From: Planktothrix rubescens CCAP 1459/22
GTDB taxonomy: Bacteria; Cyanobacteriota; Cyanobacteriia; Cyanobacteriales; Microcoleaceae
Assembly: GCA_904830895.1 (NCBI GenBank)
Contig: LR882958.1
Coordinates: 62,001-126,000 of the forward strand
DNA: 64,000 nt
Reading direction: 5' to 3'
Position numbers and translations under genes: made by a program. The notes beneath the pieces were generated by a model. That model saw only the letters and a program-made list of their open reading frames with translations. It did no database searches and was not told the DNA's origin. Shown here in pieces: positions 54,636-63,639 of the stretch. The stretch's first letter is position 1, and every line of letters starts with the position of its first letter.

Positions 54636-55367
54636 ATGGATTTAGAAATTATTGCCCATCGAGGTTTTTCGGTGATGGCGCCTGAAAATACCCTAGTGGC
54701 GTTTAATGCTGCGTTGCAACAGGGGGCAAATTCCCTAGAATTTGATTTACAAATTTCTGCGGATGGAATTCCGGTTATTTTTCATGATCAAGAGTTAAAC
54801 CGAATTACGGGAATATCGGGTAAAGTTTCTGAAAAAACTGTTGCAGAATTAAAAGAATTAGATGCGGGAGGGTGGTTTGCGGAAAGATTTGCGGGGGAAA
54901 GTATTCCGACATTGGAAGATGCGATCGCTACCTTTCAAGCGGTTAAAGATTTTTTATATTTTGATGTTAAACCCGATCATCAATGGTCAGAATTAGAAAT
55001 CAAAAATTTAGGAGATTTTTTAATTAATAATAACTTGATTAAGAAGTCGATTATGACTTCATTTAATCAAGGATTTTTAGACCAAATTCGTGGTTATTGT
55101 CCAGAAATCACCTTGGGATATTTTTTAATTGATTTTAAGCAATTTGAACAACAATTACAAACAGCTATTAATCAAGGAAATGCTATTTTAACCATAGATT
55201 ATCCTGTGGTTTTAGAGCATCCTGAAATAATTACCCAGAGTCGAAATCAGGGGGTAGATATTGTGGTTTGGACGGTGGATGATTTAGAGGATTTTAAAAA
55301 GTTAGTTAATCTGGGAGTAAAACGGATTATTACAAATTCATTAATTGGTAACATTCAAGTTAATTAA
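54636..55367 (+). CDS. Glycerophosphodiester phosphodiesterase
   Basis: It hydrolyses glycerophosphodiesters to glycerol-3-phosphate and an alcohol in lipid turnover. About 243 residues from the ATG at 54636, which has AGAGGTAAAATT upstream. The catalytic His/Glu pattern is present: IIAHRGFSVMAPENTLVAF, LEFDLQISADGIPVIFHDQE, and the C-terminal VWTVDDLEDFKKLVNLGVKR IITN. No signal peptide, so it is cytoplasmic. Confidence 0.93.
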   Translation: MDLEIIAHRGFSVMAPENTLVAFNAALQQGANSLEFDLQISADGIPVIFHDQELNRITGISGKVSEKTVAELKELDAGGWFAERFAGESIPTLEDAIATFQAVKDFLYFDVKPDHQWSELEIKNLGDFLINNNLIKKSIMTSFNQGFLDQIRGYCPEITLGYFLIDFKQFEQQLQTAINQGNAILTIDYPVVLEHPEIITQSRNQGVDIVVWTVDDLEDFKKLVNLGVKRIITNSLIGNIQVN

Positions 55368-55375
55368 AGTTGACT

Positions 55376-56161
55376 TTAAATTCCGGTTACTACTTCCCAA
55401 AAATAGGTTTTAAAAGTTGTTAAATCAACAGTAATTTGCATTTCCTGTCCCCAAGTATAAACATTAAAATGAATCAAATTACTGTTTTGATTAATCTGTA
55501 TTTCACCTAATAAAGCTACCCAATGATTCGGATAGGGAAAAACGGGCGGTTGATTTAGGAGTAAACCGGAATCATTAATTAAGGCGAAGGCAACACCACC
55601 GGATTTAATCATCTGATTTGCGGTTTCAATTGCTTCTAAATCCCCAAATAAGTAAGCATTTCTATAATTAACGGTTTGATAGCCTAAAATTTCTTTAATC
55701 CATCCTGCCATCTCCCAAGGTTTAGTCATTCCGGCTAAGTTTCTTAACAGTTGAGGTGCATTAGGATCTACAGAAAAAATAATATTTTCCGACTCTCTGA
55801 GGGTGGATAATACCATCCAGTCTATTTGATAAATTTCTAAATTTAAAGGACTTTCTGATAACCATTGAGGCGGAGAAATCCAGCGATTATTTTGGGTATG
55901 AAATCCTCCAATTTGGAACAAATTACGGCAGATTTGAATATAGGCAAGGGGATTTTTTCTAATTAGTTCAAAAACAATTGCTGCTGGGCCGCAAAATGGT
56001 TGAGTCCCTTGATTAATATTAAAAGGATTAAGTAGACGCGATCGCAATTCTGCAATAATTTTTTGTTGATCTAATCCCGTCCAAACTCCCAATATTTTGG
56101 AATTTTCAAACTCAGTAATTGCTATTTCTGCTTGTCTTAAAATATCAGAATTTGCTGTCAT
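55376..56161 (-). CDS. Hypothetical protein with cysteine-protease-like residues
   Basis: A 261-residue protein not placed in a known family. TQPFCGPAAIVFELIRKNP puts a Cys at a helix start, PNHWVALLGEIQI a His at a strand start, and FNVYTWGQ a polar residue on the next strand. This C-H-(N/D) order resembles papain-like folds such as C39 or NlpC-type enzymes and some effector toxins. No signal peptide or membrane helix is seen. The idea is structural guesswork; sequence identity alone does not show it. Confidence 0.6.
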   Translation of the reverse strand: MTANSDILRQAEIAITEFENSKILGVWTGLDQQKIIAELRSRLLNPFNINQGTQPFCGPAAIVFELIRKNPLAYIQICRNLFQIGGFHTQNNRWISPPQWLSESPLNLEIYQIDWMVLSTLRESENIIFSVDPNAPQLLRNLAGMTKPWEMAGWIKEILGYQTVNYRNAYLFGDLEAIETANQMIKSGGVAFALINDSGLLLNQPPVFPYPNHWVALLGEIQINQNSNLIHFNVYTWGQEMQITVDLTTFKTYFWEVVTGI

Positions 56162-56168
56162 ATTCTAT

Positions 56169-56499
56169 AAGTAGTTGCACAAAATAAATTACCTAGTTGA
56201 GAGAGGGAACACCGGAAAAGCCCCCCCAAACCCCCCGTGCACGCAGGGCTGTTTCATTCTCTAGGAAAAACTGTGTGACCTCTCCCCCAACCCATCTCCT
56301 GCGAGGAGAGGGGGACTAATTATTACTATTAAACATAAAAAATTATTTATTACTCCCCCTTCCCTAGTAGGGAAGGGGGTTGGGGGGTTAGGTCTTAGGG
56401 GTTGGCAATGGAAAATGAAACAGCCCTGCCCGTGCACGGGGGGCTAGGGGGGGAGGGAACAGGGTAGAGGATGTGTAATTAATTTTGTTTAGGTACTTA
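56169..56499. repeat. Dispersed palindromic element, copy 2, with a second element nested in it
   Basis: The outer element matches 14362-14487: GGGAACACCGG, the CCCCCCGTGCACG palindrome and the right end GTAATTAATTTTGTTTAGGTACTTA. Its left end AAGTAGTTGCACAAAATAAATTAC partly complements the right end. The palindrome is split by another element at 56244-56430. The right end supplies the final codons of the DUF1622 gene. No gene lies in 56162-56488. Confidence 0.75.
56244..56430. repeat. 187-bp inverted-repeat element inserted in the palindrome
   Basis: CAGGGCTGTTTCATT (56244-56258) is complementary to AATGAAACAGCCCTG (56414-56428). The octamer CGTGCACG occurs on both sides (56236-56243 and 56431-56438), as expected of a target duplication. 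The interior has two G/C-rich hairpins (CTCTCCCCC...GGAGAGGGGG and CCCCTTCCCTAGTAGGGAAGGGG). It is a non-autonomous MITE-like element. Confidence 0.82.
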
Positions 56500-56881
56500 A
56501 TTGATTTAGAGAAGATTGCTCCTTTAATTTATTCTGAAAGTTGGTTTCCATTTCTAATTCTTTATTCAAGAAATAGTTTAAAAATGTCCGAATTACAGCA
56601 ATAGCAGCTAACTGACCTAACGCAATAAAAGAGGGTGTAACGGTTGTGAACAAAATATCTGCACCCAACTGAAATTCCAAGGCTAAAGCTAACCAACTGC
56701 CAAAATTAAGCCGTAATTCTATAAACGGAAAAATTTGCCGACGACGGAAACTTGCCAGGGCAATTTTTAAGGTACTAATTAATCCCAATAATATACAAAA
56801 AGCCGAAATTGCTTCTAAGCAAAATCCTAGAAGATGAACAAAGGAAGATAAACTATGTTTTAAGGTTTCTAAACCGATCAT
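56489..56881 (-). CDS. DUF1622 membrane protein
   Basis: A 130-residue protein with three hydrophobic helices ([59 protein letters not shown]). EFQLGADIL-x-T and [13 protein letters not shown] fit DUF1622, whose function is unknown. The last codons (QLST and stop) lie inside the end of a dispersed repeat, so the original C-terminus may have been different. Confidence 0.85.
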   Translation of the reverse strand: MIGLETLKHSLSSFVHLLGFCLEAISAFCILLGLISTLKIALASFRRRQIFPFIELRLNFGSWLALALEFQLGADILFTTVTPSFIALGQLAAIAVIRTFLNYFLNKELEMETNFQNKLKEQSSLNQLST

Positions 56882-56899
56882 AAATCCAATAATTAAGGA

Positions 56900-58000
56900 T
56901 TAACTCAGTGCTTCAGATAAATAATCAGCAGCCGCTTCAACCACGGCGATCGCATTTTCATACATCATCCGAGTCGGGCCTAAAATTCCCACACTTCCGA
57001 CCGGAATATTATCCCGTCGATAGGGTGCAGAAACCAAGGTACAGCCTTGAATGGGTTCTAAAGGATTTTCCGACCCAATGCGAACCGTAACCCGTTGTTC
57101 TTGTTTGGGATTAGGAAAAATTAACGGCCATAATTGTTCCTGTTCTTCTTCTAATAAGTGCATCAAAGTTTTCACCTGTTGCAATTGAGAAAATTCAGGT
57201 AAATGTAGAACCTCAGCAATACCACTAATTAGAATGCGGGTATATTCTGGAGTTTGGCTACGAAAACTTAAATCCGTTAATAACTTTATTAAAAAGTCAG
57301 AATAGCACTGAAATTCCCGATCTAATTCACTCCAATCTAAAATCGAAAGTTCAGAAATAGATTTACCTCTGAGTTGAGCATTTAAAAAATTAGAAAGTAG
57401 TTGTAATTCCTGTTCTAAAACCTCTTGATCTTCGGGTAAAAGATTAACTCCCATGGCCTGAGAATCCGAGGGAGAATTGGCTGGAGATAAATCAATTAAA
57501 CTGGACTGAGTTTGATAGGAGTCTGTCACCACAACTAACATAATTTTCCCAGGTTCTATAGAAACCAAATGCAAATGTCGTAACCGAGTAGTGACGGTTT
57601 TCGGGAGTGTAACTAAGGTAATATAACCACTCAAAGTTGATAAAATTTGTGACGCCCCCCGCAAAACCGCTTCTAAACTACAGTTTTTTAAATTCAGTTG
57701 TTCGCGTAACAATTGCAGCGCCTCATCCGCAAAAGTTTCTGAGGGGGTAATCAGTTTATCAACATAAATCCGATACCCTGAGTCGGAGGGGATACGTCCG
57801 GCGGAGGTATGGGGCTGATACAGGAGTCCAGCCCGTTCCAAGACCCCCATGCCATTACGAATAGTGGCGGGACTGACTTTGAGGTTGTATTCTTCCACCA
57901 AAGCCTTAGAGCCCACGGGTTCGGCCGTCGCAATATAGTGACGAATCGTTGCCCAGAGAATATGATGATGTCGCTCTGTCAAATGAACTTGTGTAAACAT
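56900..58000 (-). CDS. hrcA: Heat-inducible transcription repressor HrcA
   Basis: A 366-residue repressor that binds the CIRCE operator upstream of groE genes. The winged-helix N-terminus has [41 protein letters not shown] and [20 protein letters not shown]. The GAF-like middle and C-terminus ([32 protein letters not shown]) are typical. I saw no obvious CIRCE inverted repeat near its own start. No groE or dnaJ gene is adjacent. Confidence 0.95.
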   Translation of the reverse strand: MFTQVHLTERHHHILWATIRHYIATAEPVGSKALVEEYNLKVSPATIRNGMGVLERAGLLYQPHTSAGRIPSDSGYRIYVDKLITPSETFADEALQLLREQLNLKNCSLEAVLRGASQILSTLSGYITLVTLPKTVTTRLRHLHLVSIEPGKIMLVVVTDSYQTQSSLIDLSPANSPSDSQAMGVNLLPEDQEVLEQELQLLSNFLNAQLRGKSISELSILDWSELDREFQCYSDFLIKLLTDLSFRSQTPEYTRILISGIAEVLHLPEFSQLQQVKTLMHLLEEEQEQLWPLIFPNPKQEQRVTVRIGSENPLEPIQGCTLVSAPYRRDNIPVGSVGILGPTRMMYENAIAVVEAAADYLSEALS

Positions 58001-58181
58001 TGAATTTTTCTATACAGATTTGACTGATGGAAGTACGGTATGGAATCAGGCAACTCCGAGATTTCCAGAATTTCGTGACTCACAAGATTTTTAGCAGAGT
58101 TTTGATATCCAAGATAGCAGATATTTGAATTAAACTGGGAAATTTAATCCAATAATATTATGAATTATGATCTAAGGAAAT

Positions 58182-58538
58182 TTATTGTAATGGCGACCAT
58201 GCCTTTTCAGCTTGTTCAGCAACATAGGCAGCAACGGTGGTAATTTCTCTAGCCGTTAATCGACTTTTAAAATTAGGCATGGCATTTTTACCATTGGTAA
58301 CTTGATTAATAATTGCAGCCAGAGGATTTTCTTCATATCCTTTTAAGTATTTAGTTAACGCTTTTTTTTTTAGAGTTTTATTAGCAACTATAACGTTATT
58401 CCCGTTAATATGGCAAGCTGCACAGGAGTTAGAAAAAATAGTAGACCCACTTAAAACCCCTTCTGCTAATGCGGATTTAGGCAAAAGGACTGTTAACAAT
58501 AGAAAACTCAAAATAAGGACTGATAAGAGCTTTTTCAA
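58182..58538 (-). CDS. petJ: Cytochrome c6
   Basis: A 118-residue precursor of the lumenal electron carrier from cytochrome b6f to photosystem I. The signal peptide MKKLLSVLILSFLLLTVLLP KSALAEG is followed by the haem site CAACH and the axial Met in KNAMPNF; AYVAEQAEKAWSP closes the fold. The sequence is fairly divergent and Lys-rich (LKKKALTKYLKGYEENP), so it may be a petJ paralogue. With copper the cell could use plastocyanin instead. Confidence 0.88.
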   Translation of the reverse strand: MKKLLSVLILSFLLLTVLLPKSALAEGVLSGSTIFSNSCAACHINGNNVIVANKTLKKKALTKYLKGYEENPLAAIINQVTNGKNAMPNFKSRLTAREITTVAAYVAEQAEKAWSPLQ

Positions 58539-58637
58539 TGGAGTCTCCTTGAATCAAAAATAGCTAACAAGAAGATTTTACTCTTTAAGTTGTGCAAATA
58601 GACAACCATTCCCCTTAACGAGTTGCCTTTCAGTATC

Positions 58638-59786
58638 CTAGAGGGTTAAACACACGGATTCTGGCCATTCTCGACACCAGGATTTCATTTCTGTGACGAC
58701 GGGGAGATGAATACGATTCCAACTAAAAAAACCAGGATTAATTTCTGCATAGTAACCTTGATGAAATTGGACTTCTCCAGGGGATAAACCACTTTCTACA
58801 AATTTAAAGGTTAATTGAGAGGGGTTAAGTTGCTTTTTGATTTGGTTTCTAAACCAGTTTCTATGGATAATTCCGGTATAGGTACTGCGAAAACTACCCG
58901 CAAATTGCTGACAATTCCATATCACTAAATTACAAATTAATCCCAGGGTTTGTTCATCGGTAAAAGGTAAATTTTTAAATTCTTTTTGAAAGTTTGCAAT
59001 AATAAAGTGATCAATAAAAATAGCATTTTTATAGTATTTTAAAATTGGGTTAAAAAAATCCATATTCTCTGATTCATCGGTACAAATTAATAAAAGTTCT
59101 TCCGGTGGAAAAATTTCTTTTAGGGTTTTTAAGATTAAATAGGGATGGTCGGCTTCTCGATGTGGAATCCAGTTACGATAGTCTGTCAGACGAATATGAA
59201 TCCCATTATATTGTCCGAGGGTTTGAGAGATTTTATCGGCTAAATTCTGATAAATGGGTTTAAATTTAATCGCTTCCATCAAGGAATAGAGCGTCGGGGA
59301 AGGCAGATAAAAAAAGCGAGAATAATAGGCTAAATTACAAGCACTAAATTCTAAAATATCCTGTTCAACGTCCTGTACAATGATTCGATTTTCAGCAAAA
59401 TCCGATAAAACCTTGGGGTCAATTATAATATTATTCGGAACAAAAACCGCATTAACTAATCTAACCTGACTCTGATAATGACTGAGATTTTTTCCTTGGG
59501 TTTCTGCCAAAAACTCTGAATAATTTAAAATAGGAATAGGAAGTTTATCAACTAAATCTAAAATCGTTGGTAGTTGGTCAATATTAATAATATGTTTCCG
59601 ACTTTCCGGCACAGATAAAAAATAGCCCCCCCGCACAGGTAAAATGTTTTTATCCTCTCCCACGGAACCATAAAAAACTAACTTTCGTTGGGTTAAATAG
59701 GCTAATCCTACGGCTATTTCTAACCCCATTAAGTTATTATTTAACCCGGATTCATAATCTTTGTATAACAGATAGCGTGAGGTCAT
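58638..59786 (-). CDS. O-fucosyltransferase-like glycosyltransferase
   Basis: A 382-residue protein. GLNNNLMGLEIAVGLAYLTQ RKLVF near the start, GIHIRLTDYRNWIPHR in the middle and QQFAGSFRSTYTGIIHRNW near the end resemble the GDP-fucose protein O-fucosyltransferase family, in which H-x-R binds GDP. No signal peptide or membrane helix is visible. Substrate and sugar are unknown; protein, glycan or small-molecule fucosylation are possible. Confidence 0.75.
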   Translation of the reverse strand: MTSRYLLYKDYESGLNNNLMGLEIAVGLAYLTQRKLVFYGSVGEDKNILPVRGGYFLSVPESRKHIINIDQLPTILDLVDKLPIPILNYSEFLAETQGKNLSHYQSQVRLVNAVFVPNNIIIDPKVLSDFAENRIIVQDVEQDILEFSACNLAYYSRFFYLPSPTLYSLMEAIKFKPIYQNLADKISQTLGQYNGIHIRLTDYRNWIPHREADHPYLILKTLKEIFPPEELLLICTDESENMDFFNPILKYYKNAIFIDHFIIANFQKEFKNLPFTDEQTLGLICNLVIWNCQQFAGSFRSTYTGIIHRNWFRNQIKKQLNPSQLTFKFVESGLSPGEVQFHQGYYAEINPGFFSWNRIHLPVVTEMKSWCREWPESVCLTL

Positions 59787-59797
59787 GAAATTGAAAA

Positions 59798-60016
59798 TTA
59801 AGAAACTTTAGCTGAAGAAAAATTTAATAGTTTTCCTTGGGCAGACTCCAAAATTACATCCCGGATAAAAGCACTTGCTTCAAGGATTTCTAGTCCAATT
59901 AATTCCCCATCTTCATTCAGTTCAGCCGTCATATTAGGGCTAATCTCAATACTTCCAGTTTCCGATTCATCTGAAAATTTCAAATGCAGAATATCTTCTT
60001 GTTCAAAATAAGTCAT
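59798..60016 (-). CDS. DUF2283 small protein, likely antitoxin
   Basis: About 72 residues from the ATG at 60016 (MTYFEQEDILHLKFSDESET); the frame opens five codons earlier too. ISPNMTAELNEDGELIGLEI LEAS is the DUF2283 signature. The start overlaps the stop of the upstream gene, showing translational coupling. Genes of this type follow small RelE- or DUF4258-like genes, so an antitoxin or regulator role is likely but unproven. Confidence 0.82.
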   Translation of the reverse strand: MTYFEQEDILHLKFSDESETGSIEISPNMTAELNEDGELIGLEILEASAFIRDVILESAQGKLLNFSSAKVS

Positions 60017-60299
60017 TTTTGTAGGATTCATAGATTACAAATCTCCCAGTTTTTAAACGAAATCGCACTTGTTGCCGAGTGGTTACATGAATCGTCACAG
60101 GCATGATTAAATCTGGATTTTCTTCATAAGGAATCAAAACCAAGTCATTGTTGTGTTTACCCACTACCACCAAACGGCTTGTAGCACTATCATAATACTT
60201 TTCTGCTGAAAATCTTAAAATTTCTTCAATTTGTTCAAGATCAAAACCTCTCAGTGTAGCTCGATACTGAATATAATCTGACCAGACAATTTTAACCAT
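60003..60299 (-). CDS. Small toxin-like protein paired with DUF2283
   Basis: A 98-residue basic protein. VKIVWSDYIQYRATLRGFDLEQIEEILR and TSRLVVVGKHNNDLVLIPYE followed by PVTIHVTTRQQVRFRLKTGRF recall the compact beta-sheet folds of RelE/BrnT/DUF4258-like toxins. No definite family motif can be fixed by eye. It precedes and overlaps the DUF2283 gene, the order expected for this toxin-antitoxin class. Confidence 0.72.
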   Translation of the reverse strand: MVKIVWSDYIQYRATLRGFDLEQIEEILRFSAEKYYDSATSRLVVVGKHNNDLVLIPYEENPDLIMPVTIHVTTRQQVRFRLKTGRFVIYESYKNDLF

Positions 60300-60440
60300 G
60301 AACTGATGCCCAAATCTATAGGTTTCATTCTTTTTCTTTCTGCTTCCTATTTTCTATTCCCTTCTATAAATCCGAAATTTAATATTAATCAAGGTTTCGG
60401 TAGGGTCTGTGTGGGGTGGGTTCAGACCCACCTTTTTCGG

Positions 60441-61505
60441 TTAAATTTTACAAATCCAATTATAGGGATCGGGCTCTTTTCCAGTTTTAATGGCTTCCAA
60501 TTGTTCTAAAATAGATGGGGCATATTTGCGTTCAGAAATCGGAGGTAAAACTAAATCCCGTCCTTGATATCCAATTTTAGAAACCTGGGCAATAGTAGCT
60601 GCGGTTCCCATACCAAAAGCCTCTTGTAAAATCCCTTGGTCATGGGCTGCTGCCACTTCTTCGATAGAAATTAACCGTTCTTCCACTTCTACCCCTTGAT
60701 CTCGGAATAACTTTAACACACTATCGCGGGTAATTCCTTCTAAAATGGTTCCGGTTAATTGAGGTGTTACCACCACATTATTAATCACAAATGCTAAGTT
60801 CATGGTTCCACATTCTTCCACATATTTTTTGTGGACACCATCGAGCCAAATCACATTATCATAACCCAAGGCTTTAGCTTCTTTATCAGCTAATAAACTA
60901 GCGGCATAATTTCCAGCACATTTCGCCGCCCCGGTTCCCCCTTCACAGGCTCTAATATATTTATCCGTGACGATTAATTTAACTGGTTCGGAATAATAGG
61001 CTCCTACGGGACAACTCATAATAATAAAAGTATAGTGAGTTGAAGGTTTTAAACCAATAAATTCATCGTTGGCAAAATACAAGGGACGAATATATAAACT
61101 TCCCTCGGATTCAGGAATCCAACCGGAATCTAAACGAATTAATTCCGTTAATCCTTCCATAAAAACTGATTCAGGAATCGGGGGCATACAAAGTCGATGA
61201 GCCGATTGATTAATCCGTCTAAAGTTAGCATCGGGTCTAAAGATTAAGGTTTCTCCTGTGGCACTTTTATAAGCTTTCATCCCTTCAAAAACAGCCTGAC
61301 CATAGTGCAGAACTGCCATGGCTGGAGCCATAGTTAAATTACCATAAGGGATAATTTTAAGGTCTTGCCAAGTCCCGTTATTGTAGGTAGCAATAAAAAT
61401 ATGGTCACTGAAGATTCGACCAAAGGGAATATTGTGTAAAGTTTCAGAAGAAAGACGGGAATCCTCTGTTTTTTGAATCAGAATTTTTTCAGTTAGTGTT
61501 TCCAT
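60441..61505 (-). CDS. ilvE: Branched-chain amino acid aminotransferase
   Basis: A 354-residue class IV PLP enzyme that makes Leu, Ile and Val from their oxo acids. FEGMKAYKSATGETLIFRPD, YIRPLYFANDEFIGLKPS, CEGGTGAAKCAGNYAASLLA with the PLP Lys, WLDGVHKKYVEECGTMNLAF and GTILEGITRDSVLKL are the usual blocks. It acts just downstream of ilvD (32593). Length and motifs are complete. Confidence 0.95.
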   Translation of the reverse strand: METLTEKILIQKTEDSRLSSETLHNIPFGRIFSDHIFIATYNNGTWQDLKIIPYGNLTMAPAMAVLHYGQAVFEGMKAYKSATGETLIFRPDANFRRINQSAHRLCMPPIPESVFMEGLTELIRLDSGWIPESEGSLYIRPLYFANDEFIGLKPSTHYTFIIMSCPVGAYYSEPVKLIVTDKYIRACEGGTGAAKCAGNYAASLLADKEAKALGYDNVIWLDGVHKKYVEECGTMNLAFVINNVVVTPQLTGTILEGITRDSVLKLFRDQGVEVEERLISIEEVAAAHDQGILQEAFGMGTAATIAQVSKIGYQGRDLVLPPISERKYAPSILEQLEAIKTGKEPDPYNWICKI

Positions 61506-61677
61506 TATGGCTTAGGTGGTCAGGGTTTTATGGTTTTTCATCAGAATAACATGGGACTGTGATTAGGAAATTGCCCCATCCCTGTGCAGTGGGAGCGTCC
61601 TTGCTCCCTAGAATATACAGTTTAAATGCAGTACAGCTTAACTGATAACTGAATTTATTCCTCGGTTTAAAATGAGG

Positions 61678-61845
61678 TTAATTTTGATCGTTTTTGGCAA
61701 TTATCCAAACAGCGTGAACAATCCCGGGAATAATTCCCAGCAGGGTTAGGAGAATATTCAGCCAAAAGGCTCCCCCAAAACCAACGGTCAAAAAAACGCC
61801 CAAGGGGGGCAAAAAAACAGCGGCAATTAAACGAATAATGTTCAT
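61678..61845 (-). CDS. YqaE/Pmp3-family small membrane protein
   Basis: A 55-residue gene on the minus strand from ATG 61845: MNIIRLIAAVFLPPLGVFLT, VGFGGAFWLNILLTLLGIIP, GIVHAVWIIAKNDQN and stop at 61678. LPPLGVFL and FWLNILLTLLGIIPGIVHA are the Pmp3/YqaE pattern with two membrane helices. Members are linked to salt and stress tolerance through membrane potential. It is too short for a 60-residue cut-off but unmistakable. Confidence 0.93.
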   Translation of the reverse strand: MNIIRLIAAVFLPPLGVFLTVGFGGAFWLNILLTLLGIIPGIVHAVWIIAKNDQN

Positions 61846-61855
61846 CAGAAAAATG

Positions 61856-62160
61856 GGTAGAAACCCCGTCCTTCTGGGACGGCTTTATATTTTTCCCTTT
61901 TCAGGGAGGAGGGTATGGTTACCCTCCTAACTCCTATTTCTAGGGTAAAGTTAGCTTCGCCAATGTTTTAAGAGCTTGTTAGGCTAGTAGCAATGTCTTA
62001 CCCCTCGTAAAACTGTTTAACTACTAACGACAGAGCCAGGGACTAGCTTCGCATCCAACAGGGTGTCATGACTCAAAAAACGTAGTCAGTTAAGACTTAG
62101 GCTGGTCAACTAACTGAAGTTAGAGGCACGAAGCCCCGTCACTTCAGTGCGGGGTGCTGA
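61856..62160. mobile_element. Hairpin-rich IS200/IS605-like relic without a transposase gene
   Basis: One end has GAAACCCCGTCCTTCTGGGACGG (hairpin 61866-61882), next a GGAGGGTATGGTTACCCTCC hairpin (about 61907-61928). The other end has GAGGCACGAAGCCCCGTCACTTCAGTGCGGGG (hairpin 62134-62154). Such subterminal hairpins mark IS200/IS605 elements and their deleted derivatives. Neither tnpA nor tnpB can be read between them. It explains the gene-free 61846-62242. Confidence 0.55.
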
Positions 62161-62242
62161 CATCACTTGATTACAACTTCTCTATCTATTTTAGCAATTT
62201 TTTCAATTAAAATAGAAAAACCTCTGTCATATCTTAAATTTT

Positions 62243-62641
62243 ATGTCCATGTTGTTTGATATTTTTCCCTTCCAATTCCATTTTGACCCCAAATTGATTG
62301 CCGGGGCAACCCTCTGGTCTTTAGCATTGTATTGGGGTTTTTCTCCCGTGGGTGAATGGGTTACCCATCAATTAAACCGTTGGTTTAACTATGCAGAAAG
62401 AATGTTATATACCTCGGAAGCTGAATATGAACGGACTCGCAAAAATCGAGAATCTCAAAATGCTTTTTATGCGTCTTTATTTAGTATTGTTCCTTTTTTA
62501 ATTATGGGATTTTTATGTAATTGGGGTATTGAGATAGGTTTAGATAAAAGTTGGTCAATTAGTGTGGGAATCATTGCTTGTATGAGTGGGGGAATTTATG
62601 AATTAGGGCGACAAGATGGCAAAAAAGGCATTAATTCTTAA
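62243..62641 (+). CDS. Conserved membrane hypothetical
   Basis: A 132-residue protein with hydrophobic segments at about 18-35 (LIAGATLWSLALYWGF), 74-95 (FYASLFSIVPFLIMGFLCNW) and 104-120. Between them lies a charged stretch (ERMLYTSEAEYERTRKNRES). I know no family. Its stop overlaps the stop of the convergent pentapeptide gene by 4 bp. Confidence 0.72.
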   Translation: MSMLFDIFPFQFHFDPKLIAGATLWSLALYWGFSPVGEWVTHQLNRWFNYAERMLYTSEAEYERTRKNRESQNAFYASLFSIVPFLIMGFLCNWGIEIGLDKSWSISVGIIACMSGGIYELGRQDGKKGINS

Positions 62642-63633
62642 TCATGAATTTCACCATTAGGCATCATTGCACCATGCAAAATGGCTCCGGCGGTATTAGC
62701 ACTACTAATTTCTACGCGAGTTAAATAGGTATAACTTAAATTCGCATTTCTTAAATTAGTTCGAGCAACGGAAGCATCGGTTAAATCCGCTTGAGTGAGA
62801 TTGGCTCCATTCATATTAGTTCGGGTTAAATCGACACGAACTAAATTGGCTCGACTCAAATTGGCATTACTTAAATTAGCATTACTTAGTTGAGCGTCGG
62901 GGAGAATGGCATCACACAATTCTACCCCGGGTAATTGAGCATCAATTAAAATCGCCCGTTCTAATTTAACTTTTTTTAAATTCGCTCCAATTAAGTTAGC
63001 TTCGGTGAGATTTGCTTCGGTTAAAAATGCAGATTGTAAGTTGGCTTGACTTAAGTTCGCTTGACTTAAAATTGCTCCTTTTAAGACGGTTTCTGTTAAA
63101 TTAGCTCCGCTTAAATTCGCCCGAGTTAAATCAGCCCCGGTCAAATTTACCCCTTGTAAATCGGTTCCTCGTAAATCAGCCCCGCGCAAATTCACGCTTT
63201 CATAAATTCTGGGTTCATAGCGCAGATTAGCCCCCCGTAAACAGGCTCCTCTCAGGTCAGCCCCTTGTAAATTTGCCCCTCTTAAATCCGCTTGAATCAG
63301 GTTCGCATCTAATAAGGTTGCTAAGGCTAAATTGGCTTTCCGAAAATCTGCTCCTTGTAAATTTGTGCCATGAAATTCGGCATCATTCAGGTTAGCACTG
63401 CTTAAATTGGCTTTATTTAAAATAGCGCCATTAAACCTAACTCCCCTCAGATTAGCCCGGGAAAAATTAGCCCCATTCAAATAGGCTAAAACAAAGTTAG
63501 AGCCTTGCAAATCTGCACCACTTAAATTAGCACCAATTAAGTCCGCACGACTTAGTTCAGCACTCCTTAAATTAAGCCCTTTAAAATTTTTTTGTCCGGC
63601 TCGATACTGTTCGAGTAGTGTTTCCTCATCCAT
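62638..63633 (-). CDS. Pentapeptide-repeat protein
   Basis: A 331-residue protein made almost entirely of A(N/D)LxX pentapeptides from residue 20 to the end, broken once by RYEPRIYESV near 140. These form a right-handed quadrilateral beta-helix. No signal peptide or other domain is seen, and function is unknown. The tail (AILHGAMMPNGEIHD) is like that of the globin fusion protein (GAIMPDGSKHP), a common ending of cyanobacterial pentapeptide proteins. The next gene upstream ends 6 bp before it, so they form an operon. Confidence 0.9.
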   Translation of the reverse strand: MDEETLLEQYRAGQKNFKGLNLRSAELSRADLIGANLSGADLQGSNFVLAYLNGANFSRANLRGVRFNGAILNKANLSSANLNDAEFHGTNLQGADFRKANLALATLLDANLIQADLRGANLQGADLRGACLRGANLRYEPRIYESVNLRGADLRGTDLQGVNLTGADLTRANLSGANLTETVLKGAILSQANLSQANLQSAFLTEANLTEANLIGANLKKVKLERAILIDAQLPGVELCDAILPDAQLSNANLSNANLSRANLVRVDLTRTNMNGANLTQADLTDASVARTNLRNANLSYTYLTRVEISSANTAGAILHGAMMPNGEIHD

Positions 63634-63639
63634 GATTAA

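Noticed and set aside
56900-58180. CIRCE operator near hrcA
   Set aside because: I looked for the 9-bp inverted repeat with 9-bp spacer (TTAGCACTC-like) upstream and found none.
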